DNA of 64,000 nucleotides. Source: Bactericera cockerelli (taxonomy: Eukaryota; Arthropoda; Insecta; Hemiptera; Triozidae). The notes under the pieces are model-generated. The model did no database searches and was not told the DNA's origin. It was given only the letters and a program-made list of their open reading frames with translations. The position numbers and the translations under genes are program-made. The stretch is from positions 3,900,859-3,964,858 of the forward strand of contig CM044967.1 in the NCBI GenBank assembly GCA_024516035.1, written 5' to 3'. This document shows, one piece after another, positions 34,148 to 45,665 of the stretch (position 1 is the stretch's first letter; each line of letters begins with the position of its first letter).

Positions 34148-37100
34148 GTTCGAGCTGTCCGGTAAAATTGTGTGTTGAAAAAATGCAGGTTAAGTTTTCT
34201 ACTCTGCTGTGAGTAAAATAATTGAATTTGTATTTTAGATAGTTCCTCTCACATTGTACCTATTCGTTTCGATAAAAAATCAATTCTTTTCAACATATCC
34301 ATAATTTATTATACCATTCCATCACGTAGGTCTGTAGGACTTTTGGTTAAATGTATTGTACTTGAAACTAAATATTTTTGCACAACTAAATACCCGATTT
34401 CAGGACTCAGATGGCTTAATTGTTTTTTTATTTTATTAAAAGTATATGAAACTTATGACTATTCTCTAATATACTTTTTCGTGAAGAAATACCGAGTTCA
34501 TGTAATTAGCTATTTAGTCAGTATATCAGTATAATCAGTATAAACAGAAAAGTGGTCCACAATGTTGAGTTCACAATGCATTACTTGAGCATTAATATTG
34601 GTAAATTTTTAATCACAAGTCCTAGGTGATTTATATAACATCAATCGATTACTCCGGTAAAAAATGAGTCGAAGAACATGTGTTGTTTGTCAGAAAACTA
34701 TTTTTACTGGTATCTTCCCTAGGCCACTCTAATAGGTATCTAGGTAATCTTTTAGGTGGGTATACACATACATGTAGTCATACCACAAACCACATAATGT
34801 AGGTGTAGGTATACTCGTACATTTTTTTTTTTTAATTTGCGTCAAATTCAATGTCAGAGGTATTTCACACAACTTATTCTCAAAAAGGTTGAATGATTTT
34901 TTATTTTTCTTTTAACTTTGTCTCTTGTCTATCCTAGACTTTCTTGTGATCTTGACGATGATTGACTGCACTAGCAGGATGTGATTTATAATAGATGAAA
35001 TTTAGTATTAAAATCAAACAGTATGATATCTACTATTTAGTCCGCTAAATATCATAATAGTACTAGACAATTATTTTACTGCACGATTAAAACTAAAAGT
35101 CCCTTTATTGCTAATGGAATAAAAAACTTTTAGGTTCTTGAAATTTTAGGTTGAAAAAAGATCTGGCTTATTTTTGTTATGATACTATTTTATTATTCGG
35201 TTCTTATTGTACAATTATCACGAGTTGACACAACATTTGCAGCAGGTAGAAGACTCAATTGACTGCCATTTTGTTTCGTGTATCCTGATGATGGTTGTGC
35301 AATTCTCCTGGTATTTGTGCTTTATAAAATTTAAACTTTCAACTATATAATTTTATTTATTCTTTTAACACGTTTTAACATCAAGTGGTATCCTAGTCTT
35401 AAGAAAAGCATTTATTTTGATAAGAGTACCAAAATTCTACTCTTGATTTAACTATGTACATTATGTACCTACTAATATGAAATATTTTCATCCAACCCAA
35501 TAGATTGTAGCATTGAAAATGGTGAAATATATAGGTTCTCACGAAAAACTTACAATTATTCACAACTCTAAACAACAAAAAAAACATCGAAATGATTTGA
35601 AGAACACTTGGCTTAACTGGCGAAATGGCCATCTGAATAAACAAAAAAAGCCATGTGTTTTCTATCTTCAAATTATTTCGATTAAAAATAGGATGATCCA
35701 CTTGAATTATTAATAGATTTACAATTGTAACTTGTGTTTATAATTTTTATCGTGACGTGAATTATTATCCACTAGATTTTTTCATAGAAAATTTTACTTC
35801 TTCTACTCCTTCCACCCCATTTCGTCCTTCGTCCATTTCCCTACTTTCCCTTTTCCCCTTTTTTTATATACTTCAGATTATTCCTACTGTTGTAATTTTA
35901 TACTGTAGAAATCTGGTGGTGCTAAGGAGCTGCGGAACTGCAGCACCCCCAGACGAAAAGAAAAAGAGAGGATTTTCTCAAGTCCTAACTCCTACACAAA
36001 GAAAATCATCACACATTTCTAGAATAATTATTGAATAATTATTATGATGGCATGGTAAACAAACTTTTTGAATTCTGAAAAAGAAACTATAAATCCCATT
36101 TTAGTCCGGTTTATGTGGCAGCACGCAGCACCCCCAAAACATTTTTCCAACGGCCGCGCCTGTTAGTAATAATCATCTCAGTAATTTGTTCTATTTATTT
36201 GATGTTATTCAAGTTGAATAATTAATTTGTTCTTCTAATTTTTATCAATGGGTATTACTTTGGTATTACTTTAGTTATTACTAATTTCCTAATGTATTAC
36301 TTTGATAAGTTATTTTAATTTATTTTTTCTGTCTCCTCATTTCTTCTCCTTCATTTTAATTTGAATTAACTGAATTTAAACTATTTTAATTGTTATTGTA
36401 CTAGTACCTCACCACACTCTTTTTTCTCCATTTTCCTATCAAATGAACTGTATACAAACTCTTCGGACCGTTTTTTTGTAGTGCCAAAGGACCTGACTTA
36501 TTTTTCTGTCATTATTTACTCTGGAAGATAAGTTATTCTAGTAGTAAATTTAATTTAGAGTGCTTATCAATACTCAGATCATGAATTTTTCACTCCTTGT
36601 GCATACCATCCATTTTACATTTGTTGTCATTTGTGTATCGAAGTACAAATAATCACAAATAATAAGCTGTATCGAAGTACAGAAATGTGTACGTCCGAAC
36701 TTTATCCATACAATTAAAAAAAACGTTCTCGGTCCGAGGAGGGTACGTACAGTTACTTAATTCCGAAGCATTTTAAAACTATACCAGTATCTTGTGTATA
36801 ATTTATAATTTATACTTGATTTTATTTTGTTTAGATGATTTTCTATTTATGTATTCTAAATACTTTGTGTGAAATCATGTTTAACTACTTCTGTTATTTA
36901 TTATTTAATCAAATCGGATACTCACAATAAATCTAGGAGCAGAGCATTGCTGTGGTGTTTGTCTGTCTGTCTGTACTCTTATCTGTACTTTGTTTTTATT
37001 TGCTTGAATTTTTTCTCCTGAAAACAGTCTTGAAATAAGATCAGCTTTTTTACATTAGTTTGCTGTCGGTGAGTTATTGAAGTTTAGGTGCATGTGCGAA

Positions 37101-37300
37101 ATGTACATACATTAAGATTTGTTACTTCCGATGAATTTTCTAATATTAGAAAATCGGACTTATGTGTTCGTTTTGTAACAAAATAAATAATATTTTTTTG
37201 CTTATATTAAGAAAATCCAAAATTTGGACAAAAAGTGCAAAAATGAGGTCTTCGACTTGCCGATACGAATTTTTGTTTGATCTGGAATGTAGGAAAAAGT
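34148..37300. other. EPT 3' flank and intergenic DNA
   Basis: I see no supported gene. The only clear element is the degenerate MITE at 35915-36165. The rest is AT-rich, with small open frames that I regard as chance. Confidence 0.45.
35915..36165 (-). mobile_element. hAT-like MITE, GGCGCGGCCG family
   Basis: This is a reverse copy of the element at 62310-62570: GGAGCTGCGGAACTGCAGCA at the left, then TTTCTAGAATAATTATT, CCCATTTTAGTCCGGTTTATG and the end CGGCCGCGCCTG. The left terminus is diverged. Confidence 0.7.
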
Positions 37301-37302
37301 AT

Positions 37303-37761
37303 TATACAGGGTGGTCCATAAAAAAAGTTTTGCACCATAAATGATAGGGTAATAAAAGAGACCATTTCCAACAAAAAATTCCGGACATTTTTCCTTAATT
37401 TTTTGTAGTTTTTCAAATGGCGGCCAAAAACGTTTGTTTTTCAATATTCCAACATTGGTTTGGCTTTTTGATTTTTTTTTTTTTTTCTGTACCACTAGAA
37501 AAAACGAATTGCCATTTTTGGGATTGAAAATAAAATTTTTAATGAAATAAGTTAAAATTAACCCTGTTCAATGTTTTTAATGATCCATGCTAATTTAGGC
37601 TGTCAAGGTTCTGAACGCACATATTTGAAAAACACACGTTTTGGCCGCCATTTTGAAAACGACAAAAAATAAAGTAAAATGTCCGGGAATATTCTTTGTT
37701 GGAAATGGTCTCTTCACTTACCCCTATCATTTTGGTGCAAACTTTTTGGAACAACCCTGTA
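37303..37761. mobile_element. Foldback element with TATACAGGGTGGTCC ends
   Basis: The left end TATACAGGGTGGTCCATAAA and the right end TGGAACAACCCTGTATA are inverted relatives. Inner matches include GACCATTTCCAACAAA with TTGTTGGAAATGGTC, and AAATGGCGGCCAAAA with TTGGCCGCCATTTT. Each arm is about 150 bp. No coding content. Confidence 0.8.
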
Positions 37762-37795
37762 TAGGTATTTACCATTTAAAACAAAACGGTTAATT

Positions 37796-38040
37796 TCGTA
37801 GCCATGAAACAGGAGCTAGTGTAGACGCTTGTGGTCTGTGTTGTAGCTTGCCCATTCCGTAGTATGCCTCTCCTCTAATTGTAGAGAAGTGACACAATAC
37901 TGAATCAACACAAGGCATCCCTTTTGTTACAGTTGTTTTTAAGGTATCCCTTAAAAACAACTGTAACAAAATTTAGAAAATAGTTTTTTGTCGGCTCGGG
38001 GGATCGAACCCGGTATGGCAAGCGAGAGCTTAATATTCAT
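37796..38040 (-). mobile_element. tRNA-derived SINE, family 4, reverse copy
   Basis: It runs from TTCGTAGCCATGAAACAGGA to GGATCGAACCCGGTATGGC and matches 54190-54470 in reverse. It contains a hairpin at 37925-37970: TTTGTTACAGTTGTTTTTAA and TTAAAAACAACTGTAACAAA. Confidence 0.75.
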
Positions 38041-38084
38041 TGAACTTCGTTTTTATTCGCTTTTAAAACAAAAATGTATAGCAT

Positions 38085-38500
38085 AAATAAGTCACCGTGG
38101 CCGAGTGAGTAGCGCGCTAGTTGGAATTTTTCGGCTCTGTACTTAGGATATTACTAGATGCACTCATATCTCATGAGAAAACTAAGCAGCTGCTGTAATG
38201 AGAGCATGTAGCAACCAGCGGCGCAGTTATGGACAAAGGGAAAAGTCATATCATTCTACACGCTACCCACTAAAATTGTGATAAATTAACACAAATAAAT
38301 ACACTTATCTATTTATAAGGGTTGGGTGGAAGAGATTACCAAAGGCAATAGCCCCGCCCTATAATTCTACACGCTACCCACTAAAATTGTGATAAATTAA
38401 CAAAAAATAAACACATTTATTTATAAGGGTTGGGTGGAAGAGATTGACAAAGGCAATAACCCCGCCCTTTAGTTAGGACGTAATAATGTAACATAGTTTT
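38085..38500 (+). repeat. tRNA-like SINE followed by retroelement tails
   Basis: GTCACCGTGGCCGAGTGAGT and AGCGCGCTAG form a tRNA-like head. Two direct copies of CTACACGCTACCCACTAAAA (38257 and 38366) are each followed by GGGTTGGGTGGAAGAGATT and the AGGCAATA-CCCCGCCCT tail. The tail is therefore tandemly duplicated, with a lag of 109 bp. Confidence 0.6.
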
Positions 38501-38978
38501 ATCACAAGGATTTTTTTTGTTTTTTCGAAGTGCTTGCGGAGATTGAAGAATCTCGTTTGAAGTGAATTGTTTCTGTTATGGGTAACGTTTTGATTTTAAG
38601 GTCAGATTTGAGAAGTACTTAGAATTCATAAACTCAAAAAATATCTTCTGTGCGACCTACAGAATGTGGACTATGAGAAGATGCGTTGGCTTATCTGGCT
38701 GATACGAACTGATTGTGGCCCGTTATTAAAGTACTACTCTATGGTCGATGTAATACCTACCAAATTGTGATGATTATTATAATAATGTATATTATCTAGT
38801 ACAACTTCTCACTTTTTTTGTCTATACTGTCTGTCGGATGATGATGATATGACCAAGCGCTGGTATTATCAATGTTGGATATTACTCTACATTTCAAAAT
38901 TCGGTGATTGTGTAGGTGCTGTATAGTTTGGATTATGAGATTTATGAGAGATGACTTGGAGTAGAATTAGAAATTTAT

Positions 38979-39100
38979 AAAACAGGATTAAGGTTAAGAT
39001 AAGCCTGAGTGTCCCTTAAGTCGGGGCATAGTGCTCTGTGATTCGTTGAAATTCCAATTTGAGGGAGGGTCTGGCTTATCTTAAATGTAATCCTGTTTTA
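38979..39100. mobile_element. Tourist-like MITE
   Basis: The ends AAACAGGATTAAGGTTAAG and TTAAATGTAATCCTGTTT are inverted repeats. The interior carries CTGTGATTCGTTGAAATTCC and GAGGGAGGGTCTGGCTTA, as in the two copies at 42002-42276. Confidence 0.7.
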
Positions 39101-40030
39101 CTATTCAGCCCTTACGACCTGGAAATCGGTGGTTCGATTCCCTACCAAGAACAATTTTTCAAGGGCGATAGTAAATTGGACGTGATAGAAAACAGGAGCC
39201 GCTCCCCCAAATAAAGCTAGATAAACCTTATCTAGCAACAGTAAAGTTGCAATTATTATTATTTGCTACAGAGAGAGAGAGAGAGAGAGTGTAAATCGAA
39301 CTGAAAGCTGTTACAGACGGCCCCATGATATCAGCAATTGTAACTCTAACAAAAAAGACAGGCCCTGCGAATAGAATGACTTTGTGATAGGAACATCAAA
39401 TGTGCTGTGGCTGTGTGTCATCTGCACAAAATCTTTCTTTATAATAATAACTCTTTATTGACAAGAATAATATTGACAAAGGGCGTGATTATTGCCTGAG
39501 GCAATCTCTGCCATCAAACCCATACGGTTACCACTTATTTCTTTAGGTATAATATGTAGAATTTGTAGAAACTTTATGTACGAGAAATGATCATCTGATG
39601 TTGTTGTAAACAGCTTGGCGCGGAGTGATGGTCGAAAAATTCCGACTCGGCTGGGATTCGAACCAAGGTCACCGTGCGTGTGAGCCTAGCGCGCTACTCT
39701 CGGCCACGGTGACTACGACTGTCAGTAAAAAGCTGTCCTCATTTGAACAAGAAAAAGCAACGAAGAAGAATCTCGTCAAGATTCCCATTAAGAATCTCTT
39801 ATGTAAGCCCTGTCGAAAACCAGTTGCAAAGTTTCGTTAAACTAATGTGTTATATGAGAAAAAAAAATTAACAATATAAATTCAGTGGCTGTGAATCCAG
39901 ACTAGACTTCATTGTTTAGTAGAGTTATTAATTGGAGTCGATGCAATATCATTGCAGTCATCTAAAATAGGACTTTTTTAAAACTAGTTTCTATTTATTT
40001 CGTTCAAATTATAAGTGTACAGCGCAATGT

Positions 40031-40165
40031 AAATCTTCTTCTTTTACTCTGTCTTATCCCGCTCAAGCAGGGTCGACGTTGTTCAACCTCATGGTTGAGG
40101 TTAGTTGGTTATGGCACATTTTTTACGGCTGGATGCCCTTCCTAACGCCAACGATTCTATTTGAT
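40031..40165 (+). repeat. Dispersed repeat supplying half of the minisatellite monomer
   Basis: It runs from CTTCTTCTTTTACTCTGTCT through TTCAACCTCATGGTTGAGG to GGATGCCCTTCCTAACGCC and ATTCTATTTGA. It is the most complete copy here; 2443-2540 is its 3' part and 29037-29090 its 5' part. Confidence 0.75.
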
Positions 40166-40862
40166 TTAAAGTCCTGGATTAGGACGGGGTTTTACCCTCC
40201 ATTCGCTGGGAATCGTACTAGCTACCCACATTAACCTCACCCAGCCTGGGTAGGGCCGGAAATGCAATGCCTAGCGCGCTAAATCACTCTGCCACGGTGA
40301 CTACTCTCTAATACAATATTGAGTTAGCGTGCTGGACATTGCACGCATGGTGACCTGGGTTCGATCCCCAGCGGGACAGGAATTTTTCTGCTCTGTACTT
40401 GGATGACTGGATCTTTGGGGTTCACTCATACCTCGTGAGGAAAAATGAGTAGTTACTTTCATGAATTACGACCATTGGCGGCATTAAAAAGAAATTAATG
40501 TAATAGAATTTGAAAAGGGAAGGAATGTAATGCTGCGCTACCCACAAAAATTGTGAATAATAGTGCTTCACCACAAATAAAATAATACATACATAGAAAT
40601 AATTACAGTAAAAAAAGGTAAACAATATAAACAATGAAAAGTAAAAAAAAATAGATAAATATATGCGTATGTCCTAACTAAAGAGCGGGGTTATTGCCTA
40701 TATCAATCTCTTCCACCCAACCCCGATTCAAAGGTCCCAGACATCCTATTATATGTCTGGTTTAAAAAATGATCTGCCCTCGCTGTAATAAAAAGAAGAC
40801 ATCGCGAATACCAACTGATCGTCGGTGATCCTATGAACCGACGGGACGGGCACAATCTATGA

Positions 40863-41281
40863 CAGGGGTTCCCAAACTTCCTCACCCCCCCCCCCCCCCC
40901 CCCCCCCCCCCCCATTTAATATAATAAATACACAACTTTTAAAAAATAAAATTGGAGATTTAATGTTTAATACTCTTGTGGTACCTACCTACACTTTTTG
41001 GACAAGTCTGATGTCTGAAGCCAGGTACCTAACGTGTTCTTCGATAATAATATTCTAAGTGAAATTGAAACACGTGATGTTAAGCCAAATTAAAAAAAGA
41101 GGATTTCTTTCTCTTCTTTTATTTTTTTTTCTTTGTCGGGACATGTTTTTTGAAAAAAAACAAAAGAAAAAAAAAAAAAAAAAAAATTTATTTTTTTTTT
41201 TCTTTTGAGACCACCTCGCGGACCACTTGAAACCTTTCTCGCGGACCACCAGTGGTCCGGACCACAGTTTAGGAACCCCTG
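40863..41281. mobile_element. hAT-like non-autonomous transposon with 8-bp TSD
   Basis: The ends CAGGGGTTCCCAAACTT and AGTTTAGGAACCCCTG are inverted repeats with one base indel. The exact 8-bp duplication ATCTATGA lies at 40855-40862 and 41282-41289. This is the hallmark of the hAT superfamily. The interior holds a poly-C run (40885-40913) and A/T-rich tracts but no transposase. Confidence 0.92.
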
Positions 41282-42001
41282 ATCTATGAAGACGCTCTAA
41301 CTCTAAAAGCTCAAATGAAGTTACATAAACGTTTAATTCCACCAATATTGCCGGGGTTACAGGTTTGATCGTAATGAAGAGAATTTTACATCACAAAATT
41401 ATTGTGATGAAGAGCGATAAAGGTACAATGCAAAAGTTTGTACTTTCTTTTTTTTATGTAAACAGATTAGGTTTTTGCTGTATTGTGTCAACCCGGCTTA
41501 TCTAATCATCATAAACTCGCAGAATTTCAGATAGAGGGGACCTATGTGGTGCTTGTCGAGGTGACTAAAATTCTAGAAGTTTGATGACATTTCTCTCAGT
41601 AGGCCTGCCATCACACCTTTACGGTTATTTTATTGTTTCTTCTACAAGGTGTTAAACCAAGCTTTTAGCCAGTGTCGATGGCGCGTTGAATGCACCGGTT
41701 CTCGTTGAATCATCGAAGTAAAGCAACGTCCAGCGAGGTGAAGAATTGAATTGAATAATAAATAATCTTTATTTATTATAATTATTTACATTGAAAAAAT
41801 ACCTCCTAAGCTGATTGCTTTTTGGGAGACTTCGTGATGCTGGCTTTCCGGCCCAACCCAGGCTGGTTGAGGTTAATGTGGGTAGGCTGGGTGAGGTGTG
41901 GGTTTGTGAGTTTTCCTGCGAATGGAGGGTAATTCCTCGTCGTGATATGACCATGCAGTTGAAAGCGACATTAAACCCAAATTAAAAAAAAAACGAAGCT
42001 T

Positions 42002-42133
42002 AGGGCCGAATTATAAAACAGGATTAAAAGATAAGTCAGACTATTGGGCTATTGTGCGTTGTGATTGGTTGAAACTTCCACTTGAGGGAGGTTCTGGCTA
42101 CTTCAATTAAATCCTGTTTTATAATTCTGCCTT
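42002..42133. mobile_element. Tourist-like MITE, first of a tandem pair
   Basis: TTA precedes GGGCCGAATTATAAAACAGG, and the element ends TCCTGTTTTATAATTCTGCC followed by TTA. GGGCC ends with a TTA target are typical of PIF/Harbinger (Tourist) elements. The interior has TTGTGATTGGTTGAAACTTC. Confidence 0.75.
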
Positions 42134-42276
42134 AGGGCCACATCATGAAACAAGTTTAAAGTTAAGATAAGCTCGCTGGCCCTCAATTCGGGCTATATTC
42201 GCTGTGATTGGTTAAAACTCCACTTGAGGGAGTTCTGGCTACCTTCAATTAAAACCTGTTTAATAATTCGGCCCTT
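42134..42276. mobile_element. Tourist-like MITE, second of a tandem pair
   Basis: It starts immediately after the first copy (GGGCCACATCATGAAACAAG) in the same orientation, sharing the intervening TTA, and ends TTTAATAATTCGGCCC. It differs enough from the first copy to be a separate insertion. Confidence 0.75.
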
Positions 42277-43450
42277 GGTGTCGCGGGGTACTAGCTAGTA
42301 ATTTTACTAAAACTATATATAAAACTGCAAGCAGATGTAGGGGTCCCTTTTTTTAAAGGTTCTTTTAAAAACCGGTTTTGCAAACTTCAAGGAACTTTAC
42401 CTAAACACTCATATACCATCGGATTCGAACTCTAAACTTCCTCATTTGAAATACCTGTACACTATGCCTCCGCTATCCACAAGAATCCTGATGATCATTA
42501 TTTTTTTTTTTTACTATTGTAAACAAATAAGCAATATTACGCGGGTAAATTGAGTTTCATAATAGCAGTCTGCATAAAATAGTATAGATCGTAAACCTGG
42601 TTTTTTTTTTATTCCATGTTTAATAGTTGTCTGTGCTGTCTCGAGTGTCTGATGAGTGATGTATTAATCTGTGTTAGATCTCTTGGCATTCGCATTAATT
42701 ATCCATCTATTGAATTAATGCACTAAAAGTAAACATAATTTACAAAAATAATAGTAACTGAATCATTCAATCCAGGTGGTTTAAAAATTTAAATAGCCAG
42801 CGTCAATGGCATGTTGACTACACAGTTATCGTTCTGTCATCTGAAGTTGAGCAACGTCCAGCGATGCTAGGACTTGGATGGGTGACCATTCCAATTCGAA
42901 CCCTCCTCGCGATGTTGGTTCTCTCTCTCCCATAGCAAATAATAATACTTGTAACTTTACTGTTTCTAGATAAGGTTTATCTAGCTTATTGGGGGAGCGG
43001 CTCCTGTTTTGACTTATCCGCTACGTTGCTATTCCAGCGACCCACTCGGGCTGGTTGAGGTTTGATTTGAGTATCTGGTTTGTGAGTTTCCAGTGAATGG
43101 AGGGTAAAACACCGGTCCTGATATTACCATGCACTTGAAAAAACTTCCATCCAGTGCAAACATAGACGAATCCCGCTTTGGTCGTAATTCAAACCAGCAA
43201 CCTTCCAATTGAGAGCAGAGAGGTTAACTTATTCACCACCAATATTAGTATTCTGTAACTTCCTAGAGCTTTTCTTACAGTTCGCTTCAAATTTCCAGAC
43301 GACTTTAACGAAAACGTTCAAATTCCCCAAACGAATTCCCCAAAGTCTATGTCTAAGGCCGCTTCGGTTGGAATTCGAACTGAGAACATTTGAGGGCTTG
43401 AGGGCCGGGGTGTTAACTTGTGCACTACCACAATTTGAAATCCCTTGAGC

Positions 43451-43703
43451 CAGGGCCGTATCCAGAATGTTCGTCAGGGGGGGGGGCCCAAATAGAATAA
43501 ATAGTAATGTAGTTGGTTTTTACTGTTTATTGTGTTTAGGAATCAACATGTACGTATGTAGATATGTAATGTACCTATAAAAAAATCCAAGGCAGGTGGG
43601 GCCCGGGACGAGAGCCTGCGTTCAAGTGAGAATTTCGAGGGGGGCCAAGCTCGAGGGGGGGGGGGAGCCGGGCCCCCTGGGCCCCCCCTTGAATACGGCC
43701 CTG
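43451..43703. mobile_element. hAT-like MITE with near-perfect 8-bp TSD
   Basis: It starts CAGGGCCGTATCCAGAAT and ends TTGAATACGGCCCTG. The flanks CCTTGAGC (43443-43450) and CCTTGACC (43704-43711) match at 7 of 8 positions. The interior has G- and C-runs and no open frame. Confidence 0.8.
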
Positions 43704-43843
43704 CCTTGACCTTTTTTTGCGGTTAGCGCCACATGAACGCAAATCTTCTAACTCCTAAATACAAAGCTATAGACGAAACCCGCCTCGATTGGAATTCGAA
43801 CCAGAAACCTACCGATTGAGAGCAGAGGTTTTAACTTATTCCC

Positions 43844-44062
43844 GTCTGTCCCGGTAGCTCAGTGGTAAAGGCGGCACTCTGTGAATCCAGAGGTTCCAGA
43901 GGTCGTGGGTTCGAAACCCAGCCGGGACATGACAAGTTATCCTCCCATTTGAGATTTTTACCACATAATAATATGTCTTGGGCTTACTGCTGGAATAATG
44001 GGACTTTAATAGTCCTAATCGGTCAGTATAAATAAGGCATTATTATTATTATTATTATTCGA
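43844..44062 (+). mobile_element. tRNA-derived SINE, family 1
   Basis: This is a full-length copy: head GTCTGTCCCGGTAGCTCAGT, B box GGGTTCGAAACCC, body with ACCACATAATAATATG and an (ATT)n tail. Confidence 0.9.
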
Positions 44063-44776
44063 ATATTCACCAAATCATCAATAAGATTATCATTATTGTA
44101 ATAGCTTTGTAGAAATCCTACTAGACCTTTGCTTGCGGTTCGCGTCACATTAAAAGTTGAAAATTCCAACAGCAAAAAACAACCTGGTTTGGAATTGGAA
44201 CCGATTGAGAGTACAGGTGTTAACTTATTCAAATATTCACCAAATCACCACTAACTCTACCGCGCGCTGCTGGTGGTAAAATGTTTTGAGGGTGCTGCCA
44301 CATATACCGCGCTGAAATGGGATCTATAGAGTCACCCTTTGAGTGTGAGTTTTTTACCATGCCAATCGTTATAATTATTCTAGAAATGTGTTGTGATTTT
44401 CACTGAGAATGAGCTAGGACATGGAAACAAAAAACTCTTTTTCCCTTTCCGTCGGGGGGTGCTGCATTTCCGTAGCTCCCAGTGGCGTAGCCAGGGGGGG
44501 GGTTTAGAGACAAAACCCCCCCTTGAAATTTCCGAGAAACCCCAGCAAAGATGGAATATACGTTAGGCGAGATTTCTAAACCCCCCTCAAAAGCCCCCCC
44601 CGAAATCCCCTCAAAACCCCTTCCCCCCCCCCCCCCGAAATCCCCTCAAAACCCCTTCCCCCCCCCAAATGTAGGTCTAGCTACGCCCATGCGCGGATAT
44701 AGCCCTCTTGTACTGGGGGGGCACAATCGCACAATATACCTAACTAGCGGGTTGCACCCGCCGCTTCGCAAGCCTA

Positions 44777-44777
<1 letters not shown>

Positions 44778-44830
<53 letters not shown>
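44778..44830. repeat. (AC)n microsatellite
   Basis: About 26 uninterrupted AC units lie inside the nested hAT-like element. Confidence 0.95.
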
Positions 44831-44833
<3 letters not shown>

Positions 44834-45380
44834 TGTCAATATTTTTCGTGTCACCCATCCATTTTATTGTCCTTACCGGAGCTCAAGAATGGCTCATCAG
44901 AATTTTGAGATCAATATGTCAAATGAAGACTACAACCCTTGCAAAAACATTTTCGCTTTAAGTTGATAGTTCGTCACGACAAATTTCGAGAAAAAATGTC
45001 ATTCAAATCAAAAATCGTATATACTTTTTGTTTACCCATCCATTTTATGTCCTTACTCAACGTAGCTCAAGAAAGGCTCATCATAATTTCGTGATTGATA
45101 TCTCAAATAAAAACTTGAACCCTTGTTTAAAACTTTAGCTTTTTGAGTAGATACGCCGCCGCCGTGGCGCCGTTACGACAAATTTTGAGGAAAAAAATGT
45201 CCTTTTAGGTCGAAAAATGTGATTTTTTTGTGTCAGCCATCCATTTTTTGTCCTTACACCTTGTAGCTGAACCCTAGAGATATATATACCCTGATCCAAA
45301 AGGACCTATAGGTAAAATTTCGGGTTTATCGGACAATCTGTGTGGATTTGACAACTTTATTATTTAGTTATTTCTTATTA

Positions 45381-45665
45381 GTCTTAGAATTGGGAATTAT
45401 TTTGGGGCCCGTGCCCCCCTAACTCATTGAGATCTTTTTTTTAAAGGGATTAGTCTTAGAATTGGGAATTATTTTGGGTCCCGTGCCCCCCTAACTTATT
45501 GAGATCTTTTTTTTACGGGATTACTATTAGAATTGAGAATTATTTTGAGGCCCGTGCCCCCCTAACTCATTGAGATCTTTTTTTTAAGGGATTAGTCTTA
45601 GAATTGGGAATTATTTTGGGTCCCGTGCCCCCCTATCTTATTGAGATCTTTTTTTTACGGGATTA
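45381..45665. repeat. Four-copy tandem repeat, 71-72 bp period
   Basis: Monomers begin near 45381, 45453, 45524 and 45595 with TTAGAATTGGGAATTATTTT, then CCCGTGCCCCCCTAAC and TTGAGATCTTTTTTTT. Alternate copies share variants (GGGGCCC versus GGGTCCC, and AAAGGGA versus ACGGGA), which suggests growth as dimers. Confidence 0.9.

Noticed and set aside
34142..34160. The TGA ending the phosphotransferase frame as a selenocysteine codon, as in vertebrate SELENOI
   Set aside because: The position does not align with the vertebrate selenocysteine site (it is about three residues early), only four further codons follow before TAA, I see no SECIS-like hairpin just downstream, and many insects have lost selenoproteins.
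39625..39840. 71-codon frame ending in a lysine-rich segment
   Set aside because: Its first half is a tRNA-like repeat (TCGGCCACGGTGACTAC), there is no family match, and no splice sites were found. The segment is probably a chance frame.
44551..44961. 136-codon proline- and histidine/threonine-rich frame
   Set aside because: It is produced by C-runs and the (AC)n microsatellite inside a hAT-like element.
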